Shown one piece after another: positions 11,901 through 26,900 of a stretch of 64,000 nt of DNA (positions within the stretch are counted from its first letter, which is position 1; the number at the start of each line of letters is the position of its first letter). A program made the position numbers and the translations under genes. This DNA is from Melanocharis versteri (Eukaryota > Chordata > Aves > Passeriformes > Melanocharitidae), in the NCBI GenBank assembly GCA_013397845.1, contig VZTG01009087.1, positions 86,591-150,590 on the forward strand, written 5' to 3'. A model generated the notes under the pieces. It worked only from the letters and a program-made list of their open reading frames with translations, searched no databases and was not told the DNA's origin.

Positions 11901-14900
11901 TTAGCTTTAGTACGTGACATACAATTCTCACTTTTTAATAGAGTACATACTGAATTTGGGGTGGGAGAGGTTGCAGTGCGCTAACATTACATTTTGATGC
12001 CTGCTGGCAAAAGATTTCAAATATCCTAGGCTCAGGTGCTGTAGGACATCATGAACTCTGCAAGATTTACTGTGTTTGGATCTCCCTCATCTACAGTTTT
12101 TCAGCATTAATATGACCCCACAGAGACGACTTAATAAATTGTTTAAAGGCCAAATGGTAAGGAAGATTAACAACTGCAGTAACTGTTTCTGAAATTAAAC
12201 TCTCCTGAGTTACACAAATATTACTGAAGGTGATAAATATGTTTTCAAGAAATTCTGCCTTTCCGAAGGTCACATTACAACCAAAGTTACACAAAAATAT
12301 TTTTAAATTATCCACATTAAATTAGTTTTTTTCACTTTAAATGTTTGAGTTTTAAACAAAAATATTCACTATCTGTGTAAGCTGCTCAACCTTGAACTAC
12401 TATTGTAATATGGAACACCAATAGTCCCTAATCATGCCCATCACAAAGCCTTTCGAAGTCCCCAAAATAGTAACAGAGCTAAAAATGCACAAATATTGAG
12501 GTTGCCATTAGCAAGTAAATCAATTTCTCATTCTTCATAGCAAAGATACTTCATTTAATTAGTTCTCACAAAGCAGATAAATGCTTGTGACATATCAGCT
12601 TGTACCACACATGACTCTAATCAGCTTTGGGGCAATATAGTTTTGGGAAAGCTCAGATATGAAATCTAATCTTAGAAGACTCAAAGTTCCTGCATGCAAT
12701 CCACAGAGCCATAATTTCAAAGACTTTTGGGGGGGGATGGGGAGACAACAACCCTATTCAAAATAAAAAAAAAAAAATTTAACGCATGTGCAGCTGTATT
12801 GCAGACACAGCCTACAGAACATTAGGAGTTAAATGAACTTCAGCATTTATTTGCCTTTCAGAAAATTCTAGTAGAAATGCACATAGAATCCCAAAGGACA
12901 ATGAGAATTCCTGCTGCCAGTCTACTGTACTAAAAGATGGCAAGAATTCTTGTATTTAATAGACCATGTCTCCTAAATTGCACAAAGTATACTTGAATCT
13001 TAAATCATGATTCATGCCTATTTTTTTCTCCCCACATGGAACTCTTGCTCCTAAGTAACTGTTTAAACACCACGCAGAATTTTTTCACTGTGAATCCTAA
13101 ACACCAATACTGCTGCACAGGAATTGCCACAAGGCAAAGTAGATGCTTTCACATTAGAAGAGACAGACTCTCCAATTTGGAACAAAGGTGTTTGAGGCAG
13201 TAATATGATAGCAGTTTATAGAACTGTGAATACCATAACAGAAGCATTAAGAAATTATTAATTTGCTAGTTCAGTTCCTTAATACAACAGCCAGGTTGTA
13301 AATCATATCAGCAGGCACACGCACCAGGGAACAAGTGGGTTGTTCCCCCTCATCTCACCCCATTTCTAAAGTCCAAAATAGTTTCAGAAAACCAAACAGC
13401 CAAATTTACAGAGAAAGTTCACGAGAGCTATTATGCAGGATTAACCAGATCAAATCTCTGATTCAGAAGTCCCTTGACCTCCTTGTAGATAGACAAGCAT
13501 TAGAAACTAGAAAAAGTGCACTCCATATTGGCTCCATTCTTATGTTCTTTCCTTAAATATCTAGTATTTTTCTTGACAGAAACTGAAGTTTCCCCAAGTG
13601 CAACATTCTCATGTTTACTGTATGTTAATGTCAGAAAAAGTTAAGTTGGGGGGTGAAGGGAAAGGTTTATTTTAAAAGGCATCCACTGTAGCCTATTTCT
13701 GTCTGCCAGTAAAAGTTACCAGAAATAGACTTAGTGGCTTATTCAGTACCCATTATGTCTATAGTAACCTTGTGCTGCACATTTTGTTTAAATAGGGAAA
13801 AATAAATATAACAAGCCAAAAGCACACCCAACTCACACTGGTAACTGCACTTGACTTCTTTCTTTCTGGACCCACAAGTGGACTTGCAGCCATCTCTCCT
13901 TTGGATCCCACTGTAGTGCTGCCAAGTTTGCGTGAGACATCCTTGTCCCAGTCTTCTTTCTGCTCACTTTCCACACTGTTTGCCTGAGACCTTTTTGTGT
14001 ATGACACAGCAGGAGGAATCGAGGGGCCAACTGCCAAATAAAAATAGAATTAATAAATATCTAAAAATAATCACTGCATTTTTCTTGGCCAAAGTAGTCT
14101 AAATATAATTCCCCGAGTCCAAAAAAAGCATTTGAACAACTCTGACGGCAAACTCAGCACACAGACCAACCTACTAAATTGAGCTATGACAGCCTGTGTT
14201 GTTTTTACCCACTCTCTCTTCACTACCAATTTGCAGTTCAGAATTACTTCTCACTTCACATCAGTATGTGAATCCTAGAAGAGCATTTTAATTCTCATTT
14301 TAAATCCATGCAATTTGTACTATATTATGAAAAAAGGAATTAAATTGTATTTTTCAAATTTTTTTAGTACTTTTTGCTGCATACCTTTTCTTCTAAATAC
14401 TATGGAAGATTATTTTCCCCTGAAAACCCTAGGCCTACTTTGTTTACAAGCATGTTTATACTTGGAAAATATCACAATTCTTTTCCTCTCATAATTCTGT
14501 AAAATGTTTTGGGAAAACTCTTCCGTCAGTAGGCTTTTACATTCCTTTGAAATAAAATCACATCAGCTAACAAAAATGCAGAAAACAATAATGTAAATCA
14601 GGCAGAGAAAAGGGCCAAACATTTTAGAAATACTTATAGCAATTTGATAATTGAGAAACATCATCCATTTTATGTATGAAATATGTATTCCTTTTTGATT
14701 TAAGCACTTTCACCTGAAAATGTTTCCTGAACACTTGGTAAAATTGTTGTCTCTTGGAAGCAAACAATTTGGCCCCACAACCAAATGTAATGATAAATAA
14801 TTGGTTTGCTGCCCTTGGGGTTATCCAGAGCAATAGCTGCCATTAGTTCCTAAACAGAAAACACCCTCAGTGTCTCATTTAGCGAGTCAACCAAGTAACA

Positions 14901-17900
14901 AGTCCAAAGAATTAAATCCGTGAGGTGCATGGATCCAGATTTACCATGGAAGCCTTCATACAGGGACACATCACAGACAGCACAGCGAGCTACACAACGA
15001 ATGCACAGAGTGGGGGCCCTGCCAGGCTCACAAACCTCTGCCCACTCCCACTACGCTGTGTGTGTAACTTCACTTGGAACGTCATCCTCACCGTGGTCGC
15101 TGAACCGCCGCTGTTTCTGGTTGGTGGAGATGCTCCGCTGTACCTTCAGGTGAGCGGGGGACTGCACCGAGCTGTTGTTGAGGTCGCTGCTGGGACGAGA
15201 CCTTTGACCCAAGTTGCTGCTGGACAAGGAATCACCTGCTTCAAACTACAAGAAAAACAGGTTTTCAAAGCATAAACGAAATTCAACACTACTGGTACTT
15301 TCGTGGCATTATAAAGCAAAAAGTTCCAATCAAAGGCTTTTTTTAAAATTTAAAATTGTATCCAGAGCTGAATATTCAAGATTAATTTTATCACTTCATC
15401 TGTGTTTAATGTGCTTTAAAAACACTTAGCTAAAGCTAAGTAGTTAATGAATGCTCGAAACAAAATTAGAAGAATCTTGACAGAAACAAAAATGGTGCTA
15501 TTTTAAAATCTAAGCCACGGAATGGCTTCCCTTACCTTTTTTGATTTTATTTTAAAGCCTAAGAGCATTCATAGCTTCAGAACAATTTTAAAATGCATTG
15601 GACTGAGTCAGAAGGACTAAAAAAGCAAGTACTGACTAAAGGATTCTTTATGGCTTTCAAAACATCTTTATAAGGTCTGTAACTCAGCCACTGATTTGTT
15701 CATACTTAAGAAGCGTAAGTTCTATGTAAGAGCAGAGGAAAAGACAAATATCCTCTTCCAAGCAATCTGAGCCAAAATGATTTTAGACAGATTCCATCCA
15801 TGCTCTGCCATCACAAGGGAATTCTGGCTCAGAGATGTGAGAAAATGCACTCAAGGATGCACATATCAGATCTACACTTCCTTGGAACTGAAGGAAGGCC
15901 AATGAAGCAGCAGGAAAAAATTCCTTCAAAAAGAAAGCCTTGGTCTCTGATTTCCTGAAAAATCCATGTAGTCCCAAAAGATGTACAGATTCTTCTAGTG
16001 CCAAAACAATCACAGGACCTTCTGCCACAAATTTATTAATGACTACAATGTAATGACTTATTAAATAATTAAATATACTATAAAACAGCATATGAGTGAG
16101 AAAGGATGAGCACATTTCTGAGAAATAAAGAATGTCACATCTGAGTAGCCAGAAAAATAACTGTTATTATATTTTTCAGATTTTAACTGAAAGCACACAT
16201 GACAAGAAGAAAACTCAGCACCTAGAAGTCGTGGCACTTCAGATTAATGGCTAGCTTTTTAAAAAAGCAATTCAACATATTTACAAGCAAACATGAACAT
16301 ACTGAAGATTTTATTTATTTTTTCATATGGGAACTAACAAGATATCCAAGAAGATATGAAAAGAGAAAGATCTTCCTTCTGTTCCCATAAGTTATCAATC
16401 ACAATTTTTAAAAAAATGTTACAAAATAATTAATAAAAACATAATTCAATCCAGGAACATATAAAGGCCAGAACAGAAAATGTAAACAGCGCTTACTTCA
16501 GGTGGTTTTCTACCTAGAAGCAGGTAAGTAGCCATGACTTCATCGTACTTTTGGTTTACTAAAGATTCATGGATTTCTTCTCTTGAAAAGCCCATTGTGA
16601 CCATAATGTCTGAAAATAAAAAGAGCCAGATATATCAGCAGAGTAAGTGTTTGGGCTTGCTGACAACTTAAGAACAGTGAAAATAGAAAAACAGCCTTAT
16701 AATTTACAAGTAACTAAGATTCAACTCAACCCGCTGAGGTTTTTTTGCTGTGCAAAAATAGAAAATGCTACAAACTCCTCTCTTTCATTGTTATTCTCAT
16801 CTTGAAAACTCCCAACTATATTGTACAGCTCTTAACTACTTTATACAACATTCAATGTTATTCCACAAATAAATAAAGCACTGGCAAACAGAAACTATGA
16901 ATAGCTACTGGGCTGAAACAGTAACTTTCTCTAACCATAGCAGGCAAAGTGTTGCCCTCATAACAAAATCTGTCTCCTTCAGTCTGTTAAATTCTGTAGT
17001 CTTACTTATCTTTTGCTATGCTTGTAAACTGATGTCAGCTCAGTGAAGTCACAACAGTAGGTACAAGGAGGCCATTGTAACGGAATTTCTCATTTAAATA
17101 AAAAGAATGCATTTTACTTGTATGATGCGATTATCGGTCAAATTCATAAGAGTTTAGTTTGGCTTCCAAGATAAAATTGCCTGTGTACATCAGATGCAAC
17201 ATCCTTCTGAAAGTCTCACCTATTCTTTTGGTGTCATTGAAATCTGGTTCAGGCTCGGTATATGGCTTTAGTTCTTCTTCTTCATGGCCAACATTCATCC
17301 ACCGATCCTTCATGATTTGCTAAGAAAAGAAAAGAAAAGAGCTTTAGGCCAACATGCCATTCACCATACTCCATTACATTTGTGCTAGCTTGTCTGCTGA
17401 AATGCAATTTAAAGTTCATAATAATCTGAATGCTGCTCTTTCCCTCACACCTTTTCTCCTCACATCTTCTTCTTTTATCTTTCACATCCTTCTGTTTCCG
17501 TAAGTTCATTCATACTATTTACCTTTCTCAATACAATCTTCCTGCCCAAAATATCAGAAAAACTACTGAAAGAAAAAATCTTTTATTTTGTACCCTTTGC
17601 TTCCACTGTCTCCTTATCTCATTCTGCCCAGTGACTGGCACTCATGCGCTAATCTTATTTAACATCCTAAGATGGTAACACAATACCAACTTAGGTTGTA
17701 TCACAATAAAAAGCTTCTTCAAGTAATAGTAAAGGAAGTGTTTAGAAACTAAGGAATATTTCAGGAATGTGCTGATGCTTCCTACAGTCATTAGTTTCAA
17801 GATCATGATGCCAACTGGTCATTTTTTCCTACAGATCTTCTCACTGCACTTGACCTAAATATGTTCTCAGTTTGGCTGGAGGGAGAAATGCCTCTTAACT

Positions 17901-20900
17901 CTCTCTATGCCATGCAGTTATTTACGTCAAAAACTTCTCCTGCCTTCTTTGGAAAATTTTCTTCTGTTGTGGCCTGGATCTTTTTATAGGCCTTCAAGAT
18001 TGATTGTCTGGAATCCCTAACCATCACAATTTCTCCTTAAGGGCATATTCATCTTTAAACAGCTAAAATCATTTTCCCTCCTACAGCAACAGGCACACAT
18101 ATCTCTTCAGGGACAGATGCTAATACTGCTCACTACAGGGACACCAGAATGAAACAAGTGCCAGCAAATCAAGTTTCCCACAGGCTTCAAATATGCCTTA
18201 CAAACACCGAATTAAGTTATTTCTCACAAAGAGCCAAAGACTCAATATTCCATTGATATAACCAAATTCTTCGTATGTAGTGCTGCTGCCAAATTACAGA
18301 CCCCAATAGCTGTACCCTTACAAGAACAATACAGAACTCTGTGCCAATTAACATTTTGCTGACAGTAACACTCAAAGATTTGTTCTATCACAGAATTGAT
18401 TTTTTGGCTTTTGAGGGGGATAAAGAGGGAGGGATTGTGAACACATACTGCTATACTGCATTTCTGACACACAGAGCACAAGTCTACTTGACAACAGACT
18501 TGGGTTACGTATTTGTAGCCTTGCAGGAACATGAGAGCCTCCCCAAAGAGTACTATGCAGTCTCCGCAATCACAATTTTTTAAAGATACTGTTAAATAAA
18601 TCTGAAGTTTAAGCACGATGAAGTGGATGACATAAATCACTGCTCAAATTCTACCTCCCTTTCTTGATCCTTCTTGAATCAACACGCAAGCCTGAAAATT
18701 CCCACTTAAGAGTTTTTCATGTCTCTTCAGTAGGTGGATCTAGAGTTCAATGCAATCCGCTCTCTGTTTCCATCTGTTAAATATCTACATTTTTGCTGGC
18801 TTCTGTCTTTTAAATACGTGATCTCAGAGGCACACTGAGTTATTGTGCAACTCTTAAACAGGCTCTTACAATCAAGCATTTTGAAGCGACACAAACAATC
18901 CAATTCCAGGATCAATACTACATTTGTGTAAGTTCTGCTGGGCTTTCAGTCAGCTGATTAAAGAGCGGCAGCCTTGGTCAGAATATTTAGAAATCTGACC
19001 CAAACTGTACAGCTTAAACACCAGTCTAAACTAAATTTCAACCAACTAGATATTATTGATGAATTGTTCCTCTATTTTCAGGAAAACTATCTAATAAAAA
19101 TCTGATCTGGCTCAAGTCCTGTCTGTGTCAAAATTACTTTGCTTTATTACACTCTGTAAGCATAAATCTGCTCTGGAGGAATTTCAGAGCAATGCTATGC
19201 AGAAGAATTAAAGACTGGGGGAGAGGGAAAGAGGAATTTGTTGAAATCCTGACAGTTAAGGGATATTTTCTGACAGTACATTTTTCCCATCTCTTCCTGG
19301 GAAGATTTACTGGTTTATAACAACATTCTCGTTTCTAAAATGTTTCTTCTTGGCCGTACAATGAAAAAGTCTAGAGGAACCATTTTAACAAAGATTTGCC
19401 TGGTCCTTGCCAGAAGACAAGTGCTAAGCCTAACCCGTACGGTGCTGATCCTGTGTGGATCTCAGCTTTGATGATGATGTAACTCACAAACATCCTTTTG
19501 GATGGTCTGCCAAAGACATGCATGGGAACTGAGACGGTGTATGGCTGGGACTGAACAAATAATTAATATGCAAAGCACAAAAAATCCTCCCCACCTAAGA
19601 TGGCATCATCTTTCCACTTTTGGAAGCTTCCAATTCATACTTTCATTCTAAATATGTATTTTTAGAAGCGTTCAGACAGAAATTTCTTTCCAAACCATAT
19701 GCCATACTTTCTAATTCAAAAAATGTGATTTCAGGAATATTCCTTTAAAAAAAAAGATTGTGATGTCTCTTTCTCTCCCCTTCAGGTTAGCATACTGATC
19801 AATGTCTGCTATCAGTATTTTGGAACTGGCTCAAGACCCTCGGTCACACATAGCATTCACTTGCTCTCTTCCACACAATCTGACAACCTTGTCCTTTCAG
19901 CAAGGCTGCTATCCAACACCTCTCTCCAGAGACAGGAAGGAATTTTAGAAGAACTGGATAACGCTACAATATCTAGAATGAAAGTGAAATTAGATTTGAA
20001 GAGAAATTGCCGAAAATCCAGAGGAAAATTCAATTTAAAAAATATTTCCCTAAAACCTAAACATGACACAGGTAAACAGTGATCATTGAAGTGACTACAC
20101 TCTTACCATTACGTCCTTTAGACAGAAATCACAGAACATAATGAGCACATATCAGTAAAGCAGAAGCCATCATTCACTATTCTCTTCAGCACAGACTATT
20201 CAACTTAAAACTATTTATAAAAAGCAATAAACCAGCATCAGCTTGGAATGAGTTGCATGCAGACAGAGCTCAGTGAGTGCATGCTTCCTTGCACAGGTAG
20301 CCTCCGTGCCAGGAAGCATAAGTCATACCACTACAAATAAAAAGCTGCTTAAATGGGATTTATTCTCTGGAACACATCCACTGCTGCACAAGTACGTGTA
20401 GAAAGACGAAACAAAAGTTGCTAGTGATTAACTCATGCAAATACTATTTTAAAAGTATTCTATTTATCTTCTGCTCTACTTTCATCTCTATGGTAAGTAG
20501 ACATTATTTAAAAAAATCCCTCCCTGTTAAAGAATTCACAAAATAGAACCAGGCAGCTTCTAGAGTGAACTCTACACCAATTATTTGCTAAATATCAGCT
20601 ATGCAGCAAGAACAATCCGATACATCAATCTTGAACAAAACAGCCCCTTAAAAAACACTGAACCTTTTAGACACCTTACAAGTTATGCACAGATATTCTC
20701 TGCTTTCCATGAAAAGAAAACCTAATTTACTAACGACAACAATCATAACTCATTAGAAATCCTCAAAACAGGTTTTACCTGAGGGACACACGAGGTATTA
20801 TTATATGTATATAATAATATATATATATATGTATATATAACTATATATTATATATATAATATATATATATGTATATATAACTTTCCAACTACTCAGAAAC

Positions 20901-23900
20901 AAAGCTACCAGAAGAGGGAGAAGAAAGGCTTCAACAGAAATAACTAGCCATTATTAGCTTATCATTCACAGAGTTCTTAGTGTTTACATGTATTATGGCA
21001 CTAAAACAAACAAAAAACTCCACACTGTTTTCCATCAGTTAGTTATTCTTCTTGTATCTATCCTTTCTAAAAAGTCATGAAAATTGTCAGTCAAAAAAGC
21101 TTATGGTACTGCCTGCTGCTGGTCTTGTTCTTCTGAAAAACTCCAGGAGGATATTTACAATCTTGTCCTGCTTTCCACAGATTTTGAACTAGCTCCATTA
21201 TCTGACTGAAACAAGTGGGAACAGTTTGCACTTTGAAATGCTCTTAATTTAGTCATTAGTCAGCTGCAATTAAGGTTAGATTTTCATTGATTAACACTTT
21301 CTATTTTCAAGCTGCACTGTTTCTGGGACATGTCCTCCTTTTTTTTTTTTTTTAAACAAGATTTTTGGGCCCTTAGAGCAGGAAGAAAGTATCCAAACTG
21401 AAAAATTAAGAATTCTCAAGCAACTGTTGTATCTTGTTCTTTCTTAATCTGACCCCCCTTTTTCCCAAGACAAAATGACTTACCTCCAAGCTGCCTCGTT
21501 TTATTGGATTCAGTACTAGTAGCTTCTTCAGTAGATTTTCACAGTCTGTGGACATGTAGAATGGAATGCGGTACTTCCCCCTCAGTACTCGCTCCCTCAG
21601 CTCCTGTAAAATTAGAGTTTTAAAAGGTGAGCTCCTCACCACACAGAAGATTTAAAGTCAGGAGAAGCCAAGCTTTCAGATTGTAACCGTACCTTTAGAT
21701 TCTGACCATCAAATGGCAGTGATCCGCTCACTAGTGTGTACAAAATCACCCCAAGGCTCCACACATCCACTTCAGGGCCATCGTATTTCTTTCCTTGGAA
21801 AAGTTCAGGAGCGGCGTAAGGCGGGCTGCCACAAAACGTGTCCAGTTTATTACCAACCGTGAACTCGTTACTAAACCCAAAGTCTGCAATTTTAATGTTC
21901 ATATCTGAATCAAGTAGAAGGTTTTCTGCCTAAGAGAAAAAAATAAAAGAGGAAGAGGACAATTTTTGTGTCAAAGAATAAATATATATATAGTACAATG
22001 TATCATTTTTCAATAAATACAAATACGTTTTTTCTAAAATGATTCACCATCTGCCTCTTTCTTGCAGCATAAAAGAAATTAATCCCCCCAAGAACATAAC
22101 AAGTACTGAAAATCTATGTTTACTCAAGAAAACACAATTGCTAAAAACAGCAAAACAAACTTAGAAGTCAGCTAGTGAATTAACTATGAACATTTTATTT
22201 TCTGGAAGAAATAACTTAGTTCAGCCTTAGAGTGAAGTATCTAGACCTCTCAGAATAGCAGTTTCAGCTTTGACAGGTTCATGCCAATTTCTGATGCCAA
22301 AGAGAGTAAATCTAATCCTAGACATCATCTACCATTATGGTAGAGTAAATGTTAGAAGGAATTTAAGATTTCAGAAGAAGATACCTTCTGCTTCTAGGAT
22401 GAAACACTTCAAGCTACATGCTGTACCTTAGCATTCTGTACCAAAAAATCCTCTCCCTTTAATTAATAGCGTTTGCTTCAGCAACAGCAACACTAAGTAG
22501 TCAGCAGTCAAGTATTTAACTCTTTTCACACACTGTGTATTCTATACATCTAAGATTAATGCCTGTGCAGCAATCACGTGAATGCAATGCTTCACATATA
22601 CATAGATGCAAGTGTACAGGTACCTGGAGAGCCAGTAAACAGTATCTTATATTTAATAGCACAGGTAGGTGAGAAGATTAAAAGGGTGAAGTTACAGAAA
22701 TACTAATAAATTACTGGGGGAATAAAATGATTTCTCAAAATGCAAGATGCTGTGCAAGGAGTGCAGCAGAACTGGGCAATGTTTATTTATCTAACTGTGT
22801 TCCAGCTCCTGATCTGCACATGAGCAACACAGGACAGCACCAAGCAGGGCAGGAATCCTACTTTTTCAACAGGAGGACCAATATTAACCAGGGTAGAGGG
22901 TTCACCTTATTGTCAAACAACAGTTTTATAGCAAACAGACATCTCTCATCAGATGCTGTGCTCAGAATTCAGCCCAGAAAATATAAAAATGTCTGAGCTC
23001 ACGACCAGAGAAGCAGCAATCTAATTGTCAGCTGATTTGATTAAAAGGGTAAACATGATTTTGTCTGGGTTTGTTTGGGTTTATTTTTAATAACTTCACT
23101 TACACTCAGTGAACAGAACAGGAGACAATTAATTACCAGTATATCAAGCCAATAGCTGCACAACAGAATTTAGCCTTTATCAGGAGTAAAATACAGCCCA
23201 TTTTTACAAACTCCATCCTGGAAAATATTTTATTTTTCCAATTCATGACCTGTAATCCCAGCTGGTTCCAGCTGATGTGCCTGCAGACAGACTCACAGAG
23301 CTGTTTTCCAGATCTGAGAGCCTTCTACACTACTGCACAAAGACTTCATTTTCCTTGTGGTGAAAACAGTACTGTCAGTGCAGCTGGTTTGTGATTACAA
23401 TAGTCCTCCTAGTTCAACAGTACTCTGCTACCCAAGTGCCCCATGCTTTTAGGTTCCTTACTTCAAACAAAAACACCAGAAGACCTTTTTAATATGCCAA
23501 ATAGAAAGACTATGCTCTTGTTGATTACATGTTCAGAGCAAAAAGTATGAACTGAAAAGGTAAGTTCTGTGCATCACAGGATGAGCAAAGCTGGAATTGG
23601 TTACAGCCCTTTCTACGCAAGCTGTTTATAATTACAAAGTTAAAGGAGACAGTTTAAGTACCCCTGGGCCTTGCACTCCCTCCTCTGCTACCAGAATAGC
23701 CTGGACAAACTTGCATATTTTCTTACACATCTCCCCAGTTTTGTCTGAAATAACTTGCAAATGACAGAGTTTACCCTGTTATTAAAGCTAAAAAGTCTTA
23801 TCAAAAATATCCAGAGTGGTGCTAGACCTCTGCCTTGTTGTGCTGCAATATCAATTGCTCAACATGCTGATACCATGGAGAGTCAACAGAAGCAGATGAG

Positions 23901-26900
23901 AATGCAGACACCACTTTAAAATTTCTTCTTCCTTCTCTGCAGCTCCATGAGAAGAGTTTTAAAGGAGACAGACACGTCACATCACTTGGAAAGAAGAGGT
24001 GAAGCAAGAACACCTCTCCAAAGCCACACACTTAGCCCTTTTTCCTTTGGAAAATGTATTTTTTATCGGCTAGGCTGACTGGCTCTCAATCACACTTTAT
24101 TCTGAACTTTTCAAATGAGTCTAGCATAACTCCAGCCAAGAGAAGACAGAGAGAAAAAAATCAAATAAAAGTTATTTTGGAGCCTGCCTGCTTGCCTTGC
24201 AAATAGGAAGGAGATCAGCAGCAGACTCCTCATGGCAGGTAGTTCCTGTGTGAATGCTGCAAAGCTGTTTTGCACAGGCTTGAGAGCACAGCCTGTGAGC
24301 CGCGTGTGTGCTACGGAACTAAGGAATGGAAGAGAGGCGGAGGCTCTAAGGGACTCTGGGAGAAAGAGCAAGATGCAGGATGCTGAGTAGCTGCATGGGT
24401 TAATGCAGCAAGATTCAGTCTCATAGCTGGGCTGAAGGAGCCAGAGCTAGATAAGCATGAGGAGGTGGCTGGCTCCCAGCTGAGTGTGGGACCGAGACAA
24501 CCAGTGAAAGGGGCTTGTCCTGGCCAGCCAAGAGGTCCCTGGGTGCAGCCTTCTGCAAAGCTCAACAGCAGTGGCTGCAGTAAGCTCCAGGGAGCTTGAC
24601 AAAACATTCACAGGCTCCAAACCATCAGGCAAGATACGGAGGATTTTTTTTAATCAGCATTTCAGTGAGATCCAACCCTTTTCCTTCCTTGCATTCTGAC
24701 TTCAGAGTGCTGGGCAGGCATCTCCATCATCAGATGACAACAGTCCTGAGGCAGGGACGACTCAGCAGAAAAGGATGTATTCATTACCCATCCTCATGTG
24801 CACATGCAGGAGCTGGCAGATTGACAGGTATCGGGGAACAGATTTGTAAGAACAAGGCTGAGAGAATGCTGCAGTGCATTACAAGATAAGACAAAAGATA
24901 CTGGTGAAAAAAAAAAACCCTTAGGAATTATTCAACCTCAGCTTTTCACAAGTATTTAGATACATTAGTAAGAAAGAACCTGCACCAGTGTTTTCTTTGT
25001 AAATGTGCAAAGACATCAAAGCAACAGCACAAGACAGCTTTTAAGTGGGTGAAGATAATGTCCAAATCCCATGATATCTGAACCTGGCATGAAGACAATT
25101 TCAGGCAAGGCTTAGGTTGTACCTGCATTTGCTGAACTCTTAGTATGGTCTGGTGGTTTACACAGATAGATTACTAAAAAGGATCAAAAAACCCTAGAAA
25201 TTTAACTAATTTCTGTTTACCCTTGGTTTATTTTTCCTGCCCAAATTAAACACTAGAATATGAACCAGAAACTCAAACGGATTAAAAACCTAACATATTT
25301 CTTATAAATCACTAAGAAAAGACTATTTTATATATCCTTGCAATATACTTTAATTGAAAATATTTTAATTAAGTAGTGCTGACTAGTATCAGTTGATCTT
25401 CTGCAGCTTTGCTGTGTAGATACCAGCATGACAGCAGGTATAATTCTTTGGAGAGCACGTCTTTTTCTTAAAGCCAAAACTGGAATGAAAGTAACACATG
25501 TTCTATTCTTGTCTCTCCCCTGTTCCAAGAGGCAAGCTACATTATTTTTGTGCTTCAGGAAATTGAGAATAAAATACAAGTGATATTTCCCCCATTCACA
25601 TGTTTGAGGCATTTACAGGCAGTGGCAAGGACTAATATATAGAAGGCAATTAAATCTGTATCATAGGCAGCAAAAAGTAAAATAAGTAACAACATACCTT
25701 AAGATCACGATGAACTATACATTTTTGGTGACAGTACTGTACAGCAGATACAATCTGAAACACCAAGATGATGAGTGAAATATTTTATTTCAACTTCAGC
25801 ATAAGTTTTTGCATATAATTTAGTAATTTTGTTTCCTGATATGATTCACTAGAACGTAAGAATTTACTAAGTAAAGCATATATCTTAAAAAATATTCATC
25901 TAAGTTTTTTCATTAAAGCTTAAATACTAAAACTAGAAAGTCCCTAAAGCAGCTCATATTCCTACTAAAAAAAAGTTTAATACATACCCCTCAAGGTAAT
26001 TGGAGAAACATATTTTTTAAATGCAAATCACCCAATAGCAGTAACTATTGAAAAGAAATTAATCCACCCTTCAACCCAGCAGCCAGATACCTCATCTCAG
26101 ATTTTATCTTCTAAAATATCAATTGTGTATCTTTGCAGTTCATCCCTAGCAGAACAATTCATTCAACATTTTCATGTCTTTCCCATATACAACCAATTAG
26201 AAGTCTGAAGCAGCCAGTTAAGAGCAGTTTCTTTAAATGTAAATTATGTAACTTAATTCTGAAAAACACCAAACTTGATATATTTATCTGATTAAAGCTT
26301 TTCCAAAACAATCAGTAAAGCCAGGGTAAGAAAAGGATTAAGATGAGAAAGTCTGTAATAAGAATATAAAATCCTATTACAGATTAGCCTTCATACTAAA
26401 CAGTGTGACATGACACAGCAGTACCTGTCATCATATCAACATCTCTAGATAGAACAGCTGTAAAATTCTAAAATATTCAGAAAAGGATTTAAACCTCAAG
26501 TGAGTCACAATAAAAAAAGTGACTCTTAGGAACATTGACTAAAAGAAAATGTAAAAAAATCTCACTATTTTTAGACAGTATGTAGGAAGCAGACATTTTT
26601 CTCTTCTGGGATTTTTTTCCACTGCAGCTTTAATAAACATTATCAAAACGTATTTTTTTCTTTTAAGTAAAAGAAGTTTGCTCACACTCATGTCTATCTG
26701 AAAACATAAATACAAACAAAAGAAAGAATGAACACACTAATTTCGTACCTGCCTGAATTTTGAACGAGCCTCTTTCTCTTTCATTCTTCCATGTGCAACT
26801 AGGTAGTCAAACACTTCTCCTGATCATGACAAGGACAAAATATCAGTATTAATTTTCTTGATTGCTACACACAATCAAAACATGCTTGAAGACAACACAC

